Shown here in pieces: positions 38,281 through 49,523 of a DNA stretch of 64,000 bases. The stretch spans positions 124,001 through 188,000 of the forward strand of contig NZ_LRFG02000005.1 of NCBI RefSeq assembly GCF_001641755.2, written 5' to 3'. The notes under the pieces were generated by a model, which searched no databases, was not told where the DNA came from, and worked only from the letters and a program-made list of their open reading frames with translations. Position numbers and translations under genes: made by a program. The first letter of the stretch is position 1, and the number at the start of each line of letters is the position of its first letter. This DNA comes from Microbulbifer flavimaris (GTDB taxonomy: Bacteria > Pseudomonadota > Gammaproteobacteria > Pseudomonadales > Cellvibrionaceae).

Positions 38281-38571
38281 TCACGGCTGCCAGCGGAAGC
38301 GGGCCAGATCGATGCGCCCGCCGATGGCGATTACCCCTTCCTGTTCCAGTCTCTCCCGCTGCCTGCCGGCGGCGGGCTCCGGCACGGAAATCCGGCCCTG
38401 GGCATTGATGACACGGTGCCAGGGCAGGGTCGTGTCTGCCGGTAGCTGGCGCAGTGCCTGCCCGGCGCGGCGGGCCGCGCGGGGGTAACCGGCCATGGCC
38501 GCCAGATCACCGTAGGTGATGACATGCCCGACGGGGATGCGGGCAAGCACCTGGCAGATGGCCGTCAGCAT
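38281..38571 (-). CDS. Alkyltransferase-like (ATL) DNA-repair protein, MGMT family
   Basis: 96 residues covering the DNA-binding half of O6-alkylguanine transferases: IPVGHVITYGDLAAMAGYPRAARRAG, then LPWHRVINAQGRIS. The catalytic Cys of the PCHR motif is Trp here (PWHRV), the defining mark of ATL proteins. These bind alkylated guanine and flag it for nucleotide-excision repair. The ATG at 38571 is the family-like start. The open frame extends further upstream, but that part crosses the divergent promoter region. Confidence 0.85.
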   Translation of the reverse strand: MLTAICQVLARIPVGHVITYGDLAAMAGYPRAARRAGQALRQLPADTTLPWHRVINAQGRISVPEPAAGRQRERLEQEGVIAIGGRIDLARFRWQP

Positions 38572-38770
38572 GGGGCTGGGTGAGTGCCTTGTGTCTGCTT
38601 TGCTGTTTCTGGTCACGAACCCCCCGTCTTCTGCTGCCCAGCGGAACTTTTCCCAGTTCAGTAGCCCCTGCAACAGCTGCCGGGAGTATGGCATTATTGC
38701 ATCCCAATCGCGCCGGCCCGAAATCCGGTGCGCACCGCGGTAAATAACTTCTACAAGCCAAGGTTCTTCT

Positions 38771-39802
38771 GTGTCCTCAGTTGTACGCATCCTTTCGTCC
38801 GCCACTTTAGCTGGTCTGCTCCTGTTTGCTCTGCCGGGTTACGCTGGTGTGCTGACCCTGAATAACGGTGACCGTGTCTACGGCAACCTGGTGGTGGTCG
38901 AGCGGGACCAGGTGGTCTGGCAGTCGGAAAACTTCGGCGAGATTCGGGTGGACAAGTCGAAGGTTCTCTCCCTGGATACCGATGTCGATCTCAAGATCGC
39001 CGGGCGCGAGGGCCCGTGCGCGCTCGCCGGGCACCGCCGCGAGCAGTGGGAACTTTACTGTGAGGAGGGCGAGGGCTGGGTGATGGATTTCCCCGCGATT
39101 GACCGCGCCGAGCCCTATGTAAACTTTGTCGGCGACCCGGTGGTGTTCCACGGCAATGTGAATGCCGGGGGCGTGTTCGAAAGCGGCAACCGCGAACGGG
39201 AAGACCTGGATGTAAACGTCAACCTGGACGTGCGCAGCGGCGATTTCCATCACCTCATCAACGCGCTGTACCAGAGCGATAATGGCCCGGAAGTGGAGTC
39301 TCTTGAAAAGTATCTGCTGGCCTACAACCTGCGCTGGATCTTCTCCGAAAAATGGTTCGCCGCAGCCAACACGGCAGCGGAACGTGAAGAGGCCCGAAAC
39401 CTGGACCTGGGCACCACCTACGGTCTCGGTCTCGGTTACCTCTTCTTCGATACCGACAAGTCTGCCCTTTCGCTGCAGGGTGGTGTGAGCAGCCTGCAGG
39501 AGCAGTTTATCGACCCGACCCTGAGCGAAGACCAGGACGAGCGCTATGCTGCGGCCCGTACCGCGCTGAATTACCGCTACAAATTCGACCTGGGGCCGGA
39601 GATCTACTTCGACCACGAATTGCTGCAGTCTGTGAACAATGGTGACGATTACCAGACCAACGCCAAACTCGGTGTCCGCACGCCGCTGGTAAAGGGCATC
39701 CTGATGGAAATCGCCTATCACTGGCTGTACGACAACACGCCCTCGCTGGAGAGCGAGAAAGAAGACACCAAGCTGACCGTCGGTGTCGGCTACCAATGGT
39801 GA
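38771..39802 (+). CDS. DUF481 outer-membrane protein (salt-induced YdiY-like)
   Basis: 343 residues. A signal peptide ends near GYAG (residue 25). The N-terminal part (LTLNNGDRVYGNLVVVERDQVVW) resembles a small SH3-like repeat seen before DUF481. From about residue 115 the alternating-hydrophobic pattern and the terminal aromatic YQW suggest a beta-barrel. Function is unknown. Start is a GTG with AAGG upstream. Confidence 0.82.
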   Translation: MSSVVRILSSATLAGLLLFALPGYAGVLTLNNGDRVYGNLVVVERDQVVWQSENFGEIRVDKSKVLSLDTDVDLKIAGREGPCALAGHRREQWELYCEEGEGWVMDFPAIDRAEPYVNFVGDPVVFHGNVNAGGVFESGNREREDLDVNVNLDVRSGDFHHLINALYQSDNGPEVESLEKYLLAYNLRWIFSEKWFAAANTAAEREEARNLDLGTTYGLGLGYLFFDTDKSALSLQGGVSSLQEQFIDPTLSEDQDERYAAARTALNYRYKFDLGPEIYFDHELLQSVNNGDDYQTNAKLGVRTPLVKGILMEIAYHWLYDNTPSLESEKEDTKLTVGVGYQW

Positions 39803-39828
39803 CCGGAAAAAAATAAGAGAGACAGACC

Positions 39829-40590
39829 ATGAACATTACAGACAAAGTTGTAGCCATCACTGGCGCCGGCCAGGGCCTCGGTCGGGCCATGGCGGTGTAT
39901 CTGGCCGAGCGGGGCGCGCGCCTGGCGCTGCTCGACGTCAACGAAGAGGGCTTGCAGGAATCTGTGGCCCAGTGTGAGGCCAAGGGTGCCCAGGCCCGCA
40001 GTTACAAGGTCAACGTTGCCAGTGAGGACGAGGTGGACACCGTGTTCGCCAAAGTCGCCGAGGATTTCGGTGGTCTGCATGCCCTGGTGAACAACGCCGG
40101 CATCATGCGCGACGGCATGCTGCTGAAAGTGAAGGAAGGCAAGGTTACCGAGCGTATGTCCCTGGCCCAGTGGCAGTCGGTGATCGATGTGAACCTGACC
40201 GGTGTTTTTCTCTGCGGTCGCGCGGCGGCGGCCATCATGGCCGAGAGCGGTGAGGGCGGCGTAATGGTTAATATCTCCAGCCTGTCCCGTGCCGGTAATA
40301 TGGGTCAGACCAACTACTCCGCCAGCAAGGCTGGTGTTGCGACCATGACCGTGACCTGGGCCCGCGAACTGGCCCGCTACGGAATCCGTGTTGCCGGCAT
40401 TGCCCCGGGCTTTATCGGCACCGACATGGTGGCGCAGATGCGTCCGGAAATTCTCGAGGGCCTGGTCAAGCAGGTACCGCTCCGCCGCCTTGGCGAGCAG
40501 GACGAAATTGCCTCTACCGTGGCGTTTATCCTCGAGAATGACTACCTGACCGGCCGTGTGCTGGACATCGACGGCGGCGCGCGGATCTAA
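39829..40590 (+). CDS. SDR oxidoreductase, 3-oxoacyl-ACP-reductase-like
   Basis: 253 residues. Classical short-chain dehydrogenase with cofactor motif [20 protein letters not shown], catalytic Ser in ISSLSRAG and YxxxK as YSASKAG. It resembles FabG-type enzymes, but it is away from fatty-acid synthesis genes and has an inserted [12 protein letters not shown] loop, so substrate is unassigned. GAGAGA lies before the ATG. Confidence 0.9.
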   Translation: MNITDKVVAITGAGQGLGRAMAVYLAERGARLALLDVNEEGLQESVAQCEAKGAQARSYKVNVASEDEVDTVFAKVAEDFGGLHALVNNAGIMRDGMLLKVKEGKVTERMSLAQWQSVIDVNLTGVFLCGRAAAAIMAESGEGGVMVNISSLSRAGNMGQTNYSASKAGVATMTVTWARELARYGIRVAGIAPGFIGTDMVAQMRPEILEGLVKQVPLRRLGEQDEIASTVAFILENDYLTGRVLDIDGGARI

Positions 40591-40680
40591 CGTTCTGGAT
40601 GCGGCGGCTCGATTGGTTGCCGCCACTCTCTATTCCCTTCGATGGCTCCCCGTCATTGCGAATGCTGCCCTGAAACGCTG

Positions 40681-41063
40681 GACCCCGGCCTTCGCCGGGG
40701 TGACGACGGTGGTGTTGCTGGTATGACGACGCCAGTGTTGCCCGGGATGCAATATCCCCGTCGTCATGCCGGCATCCAGTGCCGGTTCGTCATCTGGATC
40801 TTGGCATACCACGGCGATAGACCCCGGCCTTCGCCGGCGTGACGACGGTGGTGTTGCTGGTATGACGACGCCAGTGTTGCCCGGGTTGCAATATCCCAGT
40901 CGTCATGCCGTCATCCAGTGCCGGTTCGTCATCTGGATCTTGGCATACCACGGCGATAGACCCCGGCCTTCGCCGGGGTGACGACGGTGGTGTTGCTGGT
41001 ATGACGACGCCAGTGTTGCCCGGGTTGCAAGTTCTCAGTCGTCATGCCGGCGCAGGCCGGCAT
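40681..41063. repeat. 139-bp tandem repeat, about 2.75 copies
   Basis: Copies start at 40681, 40820 and 40959 with exactly the same period, and the third is partial and diverges near 41030. Each contains the hairpin CCCCGGCCTTCGCCGGGG and the block CGTCATGCCGGCATCCAG. These resemble the common dispersed intergenic element of the GTCATxCCGGCGxAxGCCGG type. The copies differ by only a few bases. The block lies between an SDR gene and the convergent cfa gene. Confidence 0.92.
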
Positions 41064-41080
41064 CCAGCCTTACCCGCGGC

Positions 41081-42226
41081 TCAGGAGACCCGGGCTACTC
41101 CCCCTGGCCGGCGGTCCGAGAGCAGCCACTGCCACAGCTGAATGTGCCGCGCGCGGAAGGCGCCGGCACAGGAGAGCAGGTAGTAACGCCACATGCGGTA
41201 AAAGCGCTGGCCGTAGCGCTCCGCAAAGCGGTCCCAGTGTTTCTCAAAGTTTTCATGCCAGGCCATGAGTGTCTTGTCGTAGTCGCTGCCGAAGTTGTGC
41301 AGGTCCTCACACACCAGCAGCTTGTCCGCCGCATCGGCGATCTGGCCCGATGAAGGGAGTTCACCGTTGGGGAAAATGTATTTCTCGATCCAGGGGTCGG
41401 TGGACGAATGGCGCTGGTTCTTGCCGATGGTATGCAGTAACAGCAAGCCGTCCGGTTTCATGCAGCGTTTGGCCACCTGCATGAAGGTGCGGTGATTCTT
41501 GCGCCCCACATGCTCGAACATGCCGACGCTGGCGATGCGGTCGAAGCGCTGGTTGAGGTGGCGGTAGTCCTGCAGGTGTACGGTAATGGGCAGATGGCCG
41601 AAGTGCTCCTGGATGTAGGCGCACTGCTCCCTGGAAACGGTCACGCCGACGCACTCGACGCCATAATGCTCCGCGGCATAGCTCACCAGGCTGCCCCAGC
41701 CGCAGCCGATATCCAGCAGGCGCATGCCCGGTTCCAGGCCCAGCTTGCGGCAGATCAGATCCAGCTTGGCGGTCTGTGCGTCCTCCAGGTTGCCGGCGTC
41801 TTTCCAGTATCCGCAGCTGTAGGTCAGCCGGCTGTCCAGCATGGCGCTGTAGAAGTCGTTGCCCAGGTCGTAATGGCGCTCGCCCACCTCGAAGGCGCGG
41901 CGTCGACTCTGGCGGTTCAGCAGGTAGCTGCGCAGAATGCGCAGGCCGTCGCGCCAAGGGCGGATATGACGGGTAAGGTCGGCGCGCAGCAGGCGGTAAA
42001 AGAACTGGTCCAGGGCAGGCGCGTCCCACTCGCCGCGCATGTAGGTCTCACCGAGCCCCAGGCTCTGGCGGGCGACAATCTCGTCGAGGGCACTGCGCTT
42101 GTGCAGCCGCATGTCCCACGGGCGGTCACCGTTGATGTGTATATCCGCCTCCGCGAGGAGCTTGTCCACCAGGTGCTGTTCGCGGGGCCTGCTTGGTGCT
42201 GCCATTGATTGCTGCTCACTTCCCAT
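41081..42226 (-). CDS. cfa: Cyclopropane-fatty-acyl-phospholipid synthase
   Basis: 381 residues from ATG 42226, equal to E. coli Cfa within one residue. Adds a methylene from AdoMet to unsaturated acyl chains of membrane lipids. Motifs: GLGETYMRGEWDA near the N-terminus, HYDLGNDFY, the AdoMet loop LLDIGCGWGSL and the late FGSDYDKTLMAWHENF. GGGAG stands 7 bases before this ATG. The open frame reaches a GTG at 42274, without better support. Confidence 0.95.
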   Translation of the reverse strand: MGSEQQSMAAPSRPREQHLVDKLLAEADIHINGDRPWDMRLHKRSALDEIVARQSLGLGETYMRGEWDAPALDQFFYRLLRADLTRHIRPWRDGLRILRSYLLNRQSRRRAFEVGERHYDLGNDFYSAMLDSRLTYSCGYWKDAGNLEDAQTAKLDLICRKLGLEPGMRLLDIGCGWGSLVSYAAEHYGVECVGVTVSREQCAYIQEHFGHLPITVHLQDYRHLNQRFDRIASVGMFEHVGRKNHRTFMQVAKRCMKPDGLLLLHTIGKNQRHSSTDPWIEKYIFPNGELPSSGQIADAADKLLVCEDLHNFGSDYDKTLMAWHENFEKHWDRFAERYGQRFYRMWRYYLLSCAGAFRARHIQLWQWLLSDRRPGGVARVS

Positions 42227-42365
42227 GGAAGTCTCCCTTGAGCGACCGGTGATCGGGCCCTCGGGGCTGTTCACCGGTTGAAGTCCGTTTGCCAGCTCAC
42301 TTCATTTAGTACAGCATTGCCCAAAATACCCACTTTCACCAAAACCAACAACTGGAAGCCCATTC

Positions 42366-42860
42366 ATGCCCGCGCTGCTGTTGCTGTTTATTGTTGTACC
42401 CATTTTTGAGATGTGGCTGCTGATCACCGTCGGCCGTGAGATCGGGGCCCTGCCCACTATCGGCCTGGTGCTGCTGACTGCTGTGGTCGGCCTGGCACTG
42501 CTGCGGCGACAGGGGCTCTCTACAGTGCTGCGTGCCCAGCAGAAGATGCAGGTTGGGGAGCTGCCCGCGCGGGAGATGGCTGAGGGGATTTTTCTCGCCG
42601 TGGGCGGGGCGCTGCTGCTGACGCCCGGCTTCTTCACCGACGCACTGGGCTTTGCCTGCCTGATCCCCGGGTTGCGCCAGCTGGTACTCGGGCGGCTGCT
42701 GCGTCACGTGGTGGTCGTGCGCGGTGGCGGTTACCCGCCGGGTGGTCAGTACGGACCCCGCCGCGGTCCGGGCCAGGACAGTGACATCATCGAGGGCGAA
42801 TATTCCCGCGAGGATCGCCAGCGGATGCGCGATGACCGTGATTCTGACAGCGAGCGCTAG
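42366..42860 (+). CDS. fxsA: FxsA family membrane protein
   Basis: 164 residues. The N-terminal motif LLLLFIVVPIFEMWLLITVG and LARREMAEG-like PAREMAEGIFLAVGGALLLTPGFFTD mark FxsA, a membrane protein known to relieve F-plasmid exclusion of phage T7 when overproduced. The cytosolic tail (about 110-164) is Gly- and Arg/Asp-rich. Location just upstream of groES is shared with pseudomonads. Confidence 0.9.
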   Translation: MPALLLLFIVVPIFEMWLLITVGREIGALPTIGLVLLTAVVGLALLRRQGLSTVLRAQQKMQVGELPAREMAEGIFLAVGGALLLTPGFFTDALGFACLIPGLRQLVLGRLLRHVVVVRGGGYPPGGQYGPRRGPGQDSDIIEGEYSREDRQRMRDDRDSDSER

Positions 42861-42948
42861 CTCTGGACAAATATTGAACAATTCCGGGGCCGCTACTTCC
42901 TTGCGGCCCTAAATCCCTACCCGCAGCGCAGTTTTTTTACTTTTTGCT

Positions 42949-42974
42949 GTTGAAATCCATTCCCCCGCCCATAG
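42949..42974 (+). promoter_or_regulatory. Sigma-32 (heat-shock)-like promoter of groES-groEL
   Basis: GTTGAAA at 42949-42955 and GCCCATAG at 42967-42974 are separated by 11 bases. They match the heat-shock consensus CTTGAAA-N11-16-CCCCATNT closely. The -10 lies 124 bases before groES. Confidence 0.65.
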
Positions 42975-43098
42975 ATAGGGTGCACGCAGAATTTTGCCCC
43001 GACCCTGGCTGCAGGGCTGGGCGCAGAGACCGGCGGCCCGCGGGCCAAGGGTCCTCACTTTGACAACCTTAAGAAACGACTCATTGGAGAGCCTATCC

Positions 43099-43392
43099 AT
43101 GAAAATTCGTCCTTTACACGACCGCGTCGTAGTACGCCGTAAGGAAGAGGAAGAGAAGACCGCTGGTGGCATCGTGCTGCCGGGCGCCGCCAAAGAAAAG
43201 CCCAACCAGGGCGAAGTGGTCGCCGTGGGCGAAGGCAAGCAGCTGGACAACGGCGACGTGCGCGCGCTGGGCGTGAAAGTAGGCGACACCGTGGTTTTCG
43301 GCCGCTACGCCGACAGCAACACCCTGAAGGTGGACGGCGAAGAGCTGATCATCATGAGCGAGAGCGACATCTACGGCGTGCTGGAAGGCTAA
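43099..43392 (+). CDS. groES: Co-chaperonin GroES
   Basis: 97 residues, starting [14 protein letters not shown], with the mobile loop [18 protein letters not shown] that contacts GroEL. Forms the heptameric lid of the chaperonin. GGAGAG precedes the ATG. groEL follows after 47 bases. Confidence 0.98.
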   Translation: MKIRPLHDRVVVRRKEEEEKTAGGIVLPGAAKEKPNQGEVVAVGEGKQLDNGDVRALGVKVGDTVVFGRYADSNTLKVDGEELIIMSESDIYGVLEG

Positions 43393-43427
43393 GCCCCGCG
43401 CTCAAACCAACGCACAGACAGAATTGA

Positions 43428-45080
<1,653 letters not shown>

Positions 45081-45104
45081 GCCGGCCTTTCCAGCCTATC
45101 GAGG

Positions 45105-45132
45105 AAAAGCCCCGCAAATGCGGGGCTTTTTT
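45105..45132 (+). terminator. Rho-independent terminator of groES-groEL
   Basis: AAAAGCCCCGC pairs with GCGGGGCTTTT around an AAAT loop, followed by a run of six T, 24 bases after the groEL stop. Confidence 0.95.
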
Positions 45133-45656
45133 GTATCTGCTTGGGGCGGGCAGAGAGGAGTTCCGCGAGGCCCGACAAAGCTCGCCTGAATACGCGCAGG
45201 TTGCGCGGGGCCTGGGCCGCAGGTTCTTGGATGGAAGTGCTGAGACTCGCGGAGAAAAACTTCCCCACGCTGGCAGAGGTTTGTATTAAAGTCATCTGCA
45301 AGGACTATTCGTCCCTCTCGCGCACGGCCAGAGCCCAGGGGTTGTGCATATTGCCTGCATCACACCTCTGCGATCGACCGGCGCGTCCTTGTTCCGGGGT
45401 GACCTGCGACCAGTTGTAAAGTGGGGCGCAGTCGTCTATCTACTTTGTCGGGATTGAATATGGCTTGTACGCCGCAGCCGATTCACGTCGTGCCGTTTTT
45501 CAATCTGCCAAGATGGCGTTTCCGAGTCTTTCACGCACCGGGCCAGCGACAATAATACCCGCTGTGTTGATGCGAGCGCCGGCATCGATCGCGTAGCGAT
45601 TGGCAACTCTTGTTGCGTGCCACTTCTGTCCTGGATATTGCGCAAATCGGGCGACT
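45133..45656. other. Gene-free stretch after groEL
   Basis: About 520 bases with no convincing gene. Short open frames lack ribosome sites and family features. The 3' end should contain the kinase promoter, but I cannot assign one. Confidence 0.4.
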
Positions 45657-47330
45657 ATGAGTTCTTCCGACATTCACATACCCGGATACACCATTCACTC
45701 CGCGATCGGCCACGGCGGAATGGCATCTGTGTACCTCGCGACGCAAGAATCGCTCAATCGCAAGGTGGCCATCAAGGTGCTGCGCAACAGCACAGAGGCC
45801 GGTATCGGCGAACGCTTTATCAATGAGGCACGCTATATCGCCAATCTCAACAGTCCCCACATCATCACTATCTACGATATCTCGACGTTAAAGAACGGGG
45901 ACTGCTACATCGCGATGGAGTTTATTGGCGGTGGTGAGGTGGCGGATAACCTGCCAGGGTTGACCACGGTTGAAGGCAAACTCCAAGTGATACGCCAGAT
46001 CGCGCTGGGCCTGGGAGTGGTGCACGAAAACGGCATTATTCACCGGGATGTGAAACCGTCCAACATCCTGTTTCGCGAAGATGGCACGGCAGTATTGACC
46101 GACTTCGGCATTGCCAAAGAGATCGACAATGACTCGGACCTGACCCAGGTGGGGTTCAGCCTGGGCAGCCCCTCATACAGCAGCCCGGAACAGGCGCAGT
46201 GCCTTCCCATCGATTCGACAACTGATATTTACAGTCTGGGTGTGGTGCTGCTGGAGCTGTTGCTCGGCCATAACCCGTTCAAGGGAGATAGCCATACCAG
46301 CACGGCGCTCAACCATATTCAGTTGCCGGTGCCGGAATTGCCATCGGAGTACCACTACCTTGCACCGCTGGTGAACAAGATGCTGGCCAAGGACCCGGGT
46401 AACCGTCACCAGTCTGCCCGCGAGCTGATCGGGGAGATTGACCTGGCATTGCAGATGGCTGGCGATGCACCTCAGCATACACGACCCCGGCGTTTTGGCG
46501 CTGACCAGTTTCGCCGACTGCGATTGCCGGCGCTGCCTGCGATCTCTCTGTCAGCGGCGTTCTCCAGGATGCTTTCTGCCCCGGCGTCGCTGCTGTCCCG
46601 CTTGGGCACGACGTTTGTACGGCACCGAGCGCCGTTACCAACCCTCTCGTCGGGCAGGCTTGTGGGTGGGCTGGCGACGGTGAGCCTTGGTGCGCTGATG
46701 GTGATGGTTTATTTCGGGGCCTTTTACCAGAGTGAGACGGAGCGGGAGATTACCCGCTTGCTGGAGCAGGCAGAGCAGAGCATGCAGGCCGGCCGTTATA
46801 TCGCGCCAGCGGCCGATAATGCCCGGGATCTCTATCGCCAGGTGTTGCAGCTCGATAACACCAACCTCACCGCCATTCTGGGAATGAAAACAGCCGAGCA
46901 AAAACAGGTAGAGGCTTATCTGGCTGAGGGGGCCCAGGCCCTGGCGGATGGCCGGCTGCAGCGACCGGAACAAAACAATGCACTGCATTTTTTCCACCAG
47001 GCGCTGGCCATCGACGCGAAGAATTCCCGGGCTCAGACCGGCATCCGCAAAGTGATACAGGAATACATTCGGCTCGCACGCATCGAAATGAGCGAGAGTG
47101 ACTACAGTGATGCCCATTACTATCTGGACAGTGGGCTCAACATTGCCCCAAATAATGCGATGCTGCTTTCGCTCAGTGACGAAGTGCGAAAAAGGGAGGC
47201 GCGGGCGCTGACGCAGCAGCAGGCAAGACAGCGGCCAAGGACCCGGCAGCGCCAGGAAAAGCCGCCCACGGTGAGAACCTATATCCGCAGCGCGCTGGAC
47301 AAGTTGCGCAGCAAGATGGGTGGGGATTGA
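45657..47330 (+). CDS. Membrane-anchored Ser/Thr protein kinase with C-terminal TPR-like region
   Basis: 557 residues. The Hanks-type kinase domain (about 8-268) is intact: GHGGMASVYLA glycine loop, catalytic Lys40 in VAIKVL, HRDVKPSN with Asp131, DFG at 149-151 and the SPEQA activation segment. A Pro/Arg-rich juxtamembrane part follows. A single helix (about 335-356, GGLATVSLGALMVMVYFGAF) would put the last 200 residues in the periplasm, where helical repeats (RDLYRQVLQLDNTNLTAILG and DARYYLD-like segments) resemble TPR units. Such kinases sense cell-envelope or secretion signals, but the ligand and target are unknown. ATG 45657 gives the natural start. An upstream frame extension is not family-like. 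Confidence 0.9.
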   Translation: MSSSDIHIPGYTIHSAIGHGGMASVYLATQESLNRKVAIKVLRNSTEAGIGERFINEARYIANLNSPHIITIYDISTLKNGDCYIAMEFIGGGEVADNLPGLTTVEGKLQVIRQIALGLGVVHENGIIHRDVKPSNILFREDGTAVLTDFGIAKEIDNDSDLTQVGFSLGSPSYSSPEQAQCLPIDSTTDIYSLGVVLLELLLGHNPFKGDSHTSTALNHIQLPVPELPSEYHYLAPLVNKMLAKDPGNRHQSARELIGEIDLALQMAGDAPQHTRPRRFGADQFRRLRLPALPAISLSAAFSRMLSAPASLLSRLGTTFVRHRAPLPTLSSGRLVGGLATVSLGALMVMVYFGAFYQSETEREITRLLEQAEQSMQAGRYIAPAADNARDLYRQVLQLDNTNLTAILGMKTAEQKQVEAYLAEGAQALADGRLQRPEQNNALHFFHQALAIDAKNSRAQTGIRKVIQEYIRLARIEMSESDYSDAHYYLDSGLNIAPNNAMLLSLSDEVRKREARALTQQQARQRPRTRQRQEKPPTVRTYIRSALDKLRSKMGGD

Positions 47331-47416
47331 GTGCGGAAGGGCACAGAGAGAAAAAGGAAAAGAAGAAAAAGAGAGTCGATCCCCAGGCCTGAAGATTTGA
47401 TTATCCGCAGCTGATC

Positions 47417-47449
47417 CAGTGCCCCGGCCCTATTGCGGCCGGGGCACTG
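47417..47449. terminator. Strong hairpin between convergent kinase and carnitine genes
   Basis: CAGTGCCCCGGCC at 47417 pairs perfectly with GGCCGGGGCACTG at 47437 around a 7-base loop. No clear T-run is present on either strand. It separates two convergent units and probably protects both 3' ends. Confidence 0.65.
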
Positions 47450-47463
47450 CAATCGCACAGCAC

Positions 47464-48447
47464 TTACTGCGAACCGGATGACAGTCTGTGCTTTTCGCGA
47501 TGCTCCGCAAGCACCTTGCCGGCACCCACTTCGTATTCGCTCAGGGCTTCCATGATCCGCACCAGGCACTGGTCGCGCAGACTTTCCAGCTCGCGGATCG
47601 ACTGATCCCCCGCCTGTTCCTGGGTGCCTTCCACCATGCGATCGATCAACTGATCGTTCAGCTCCGGTGCTTCCAGCTTGGTCCATGGCAGTTTCAGTGC
47701 CGGGCCGAACTGTTCCAGCATATGCCGCATCCCGGTCTCGCCACCGGCCAGGTGGTAGGTGAGGTTGGTACCCATAAAGGCCCAGCGCAGGCCGGGGCCA
47801 TAGGTGATGGCCTGGTCCAGTTCGCCGGTGGTGGCAACGCCGTCATTGACCAGGTGGAGGATCTCCCGCCACACCGCTTCCAGCAGGCGATCGGACAGGT
47901 GGCCGTCGATCTCGTTGCGCACGTGCAGGGGATGCATGCCGATGTCCTTAAAGAAGGTCATGGCACGCTCGATGGTCTCCTCGCTGGTGTGCTCACCGCC
48001 CACGACTTCCACCAGTGGCAACAGGTAGACCGGGTTGAACGGGTGGCTCACCACAAAGCGTTCCGGTGCCTCCATTTTCTGTTGCAGCACCGAAGGCTTA
48101 AAGCCGGAAGTGGAGGAGCCGATCAGGGCAGATGCCGGTGCGGCCCGGCTGATGTCAGCCAGCAGGTCCACTTTCATGGCCTCCCGTTCCGGGGCGTTTT
48201 CCTGGATAAAGTAGGCACCCTCGCAGGCCTGGGCTAGGGAGCTGGCAAAGCGCAGTCGCTCCTTTGATGCGCCCTCAACCAGGCCGATCTTTTCCAGCGC
48301 GGGCCAGGCGGTATCGACGCTCTCGCGCAATTTGCGCTCGGCTTCCGCGCCCGGGTCCCAGGCGATCACGTCGTGTCCCTGGGCCAGCAGGCGTGCGACC
48401 CAGCCTGCACCGATGACGCCGGTGCCGATAACTGCTGCGTGTGACAT
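47464..48447 (-). CDS. cdhA: L-carnitine dehydrogenase
   Basis: 327 residues of the 3-hydroxyacyl-CoA-dehydrogenase-like family. NAD-binding GTGVIGAGWVARLLAQGHDV at the N-terminus is followed by ENAPEREAMKVDLLADI, GSSTSGFKP and SHPFNPVYLLPLVEVVGG. FMGTNLTYHLAGGETGMRHMLEQFGPA is the substrate-side helix typical of carnitine dehydrogenases. The enzyme oxidises carnitine to 3-dehydrocarnitine. GGGGGAG precedes the ATG. It starts 9 bases after cdhC ends, so cdhC-cdhA form an operon. Confidence 0.9.
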   Translation of the reverse strand: MSHAAVIGTGVIGAGWVARLLAQGHDVIAWDPGAEAERKLRESVDTAWPALEKIGLVEGASKERLRFASSLAQACEGAYFIQENAPEREAMKVDLLADISRAAPASALIGSSTSGFKPSVLQQKMEAPERFVVSHPFNPVYLLPLVEVVGGEHTSEETIERAMTFFKDIGMHPLHVRNEIDGHLSDRLLEAVWREILHLVNDGVATTGELDQAITYGPGLRWAFMGTNLTYHLAGGETGMRHMLEQFGPALKLPWTKLEAPELNDQLIDRMVEGTQEQAGDQSIRELESLRDQCLVRIMEALSEYEVGAGKVLAEHREKHRLSSGSQ

Positions 48448-48456
48448 ATCTCCCCC

Positions 48457-49353
48457 TTAACCCTGCACTTTCAGGTTCAGGCGTTCGCGGGCTTCTGCCG
48501 CAGTGGCGACGGAGCCGCCCAGCAGTTCCACGATACCCGCGGCTTTCTCTACCAGCTGCGCGTTGGTCGCCAGCTGGCCTTTCTTCAGGTAGAGGTTGTC
48601 CTCCAGGCCCACACGCATATTGCCGCCCATCAGCATCACCTGGGTGGCCATGGGGAACTGGTGGCGACCAATGCCGAAGCCGGCCCACTGGGCGCCGGTG
48701 GGCAGGTTGTCGACCATCGCCTTGAGGGTGCCGATTTCGGGCGGGGCGCCCCAGGGAATGCCCATGCACAGCTGGAACAGCGGCGGCTCGTCCAGCAGAC
48801 CTTCTTTCATCATCTGGTTGGCGAACCACAGGTTGCCGGTATCGAAGATTTCCAGCTCCGGCTTGACGCCCAGCTCCTGGACGCGCTTCGCGCCGATGCG
48901 CAGCATTTCCGGCGAGGAGATATAGACCAGGTTGTCGTTACCAAAGTTGAGCGAGCCGCAGTCCAGGGTGCAGATTTCCGGTCGCAGCTCTTCGATGTGC
49001 TTCAGTCGTTCAGCACCACCAACCACATCGGTTCCCTGGGCAAATTGCATCGGGTTTTCATCCGGCCCCAGTAGCAGGTCACCGCCCATGCCGGCGGTCA
49101 GATTGATGACCACGTCGGTGTCGGACTCGCGGATACGCTCGACGACTTCGCGGTAAAGCGCGGTATCGCGGCTGGGCGCACCGGTTTCCGGGTCGCGCAC
49201 GTGGATGTGGGCGATGGCGGCGCCGGCCTTTGCCGCAGCAATGGCATCATCCGCAATCTGCTTCGGGGTAACCGGGACGTGGGGGCTTTTTTCCGTGGTG
49301 GCACCGGCGCCGGTCAGGGCGCAGGTGATGATCACGCTGTCGTTCATCTGCAT
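48457..49353 (-). CDS. cdhC: BKACE-family 3-dehydrocarnitine-cleaving enzyme
   Basis: 298 residues. Family of beta-keto acid cleavage enzymes, with the zinc motif HIHVRD and the conserved [18 protein letters not shown] and [10 protein letters not shown]. Directly upstream of a carnitine dehydrogenase, it is expected to react 3-dehydrocarnitine with acetyl-CoA to give betainyl-CoA and acetoacetate, as CdhC does in Pseudomonas. GGAG lies 6 bases before the ATG. A second in-frame ATG is two codons later. Specificity is inferred from context. Confidence 0.88.
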   Translation of the reverse strand: MQMNDSVIITCALTGAGATTEKSPHVPVTPKQIADDAIAAAKAGAAIAHIHVRDPETGAPSRDTALYREVVERIRESDTDVVINLTAGMGGDLLLGPDENPMQFAQGTDVVGGAERLKHIEELRPEICTLDCGSLNFGNDNLVYISSPEMLRIGAKRVQELGVKPELEIFDTGNLWFANQMMKEGLLDEPPLFQLCMGIPWGAPPEIGTLKAMVDNLPTGAQWAGFGIGRHQFPMATQVMLMGGNMRVGLEDNLYLKKGQLATNAQLVEKAAGIVELLGGSVATAAEARERLNLKVQG

Positions 49354-49523
49354 GTTTTGCTCCGGGATTGGTCAAGCTTGCTGCGCATGCTAAGGATCCA
49401 CGGGCAAAGATCTCGCGCTAGGGCGCAGGGAAGTTTCGTTGATGCGACAAACCCACCTGTTACGGCAGGTTTGAGTGCCTTTGGGGCTGGTGAGAGGAGG
49501 CTGGCCTGGGTGTGCGGGGTTTC

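Noticed and set aside
40681..41063. Possible CRISPR array
   Set aside because: Whole 139-base units repeat without unique spacers, which is a tandem repeat and not a repeat-spacer array. No cas genes are present.
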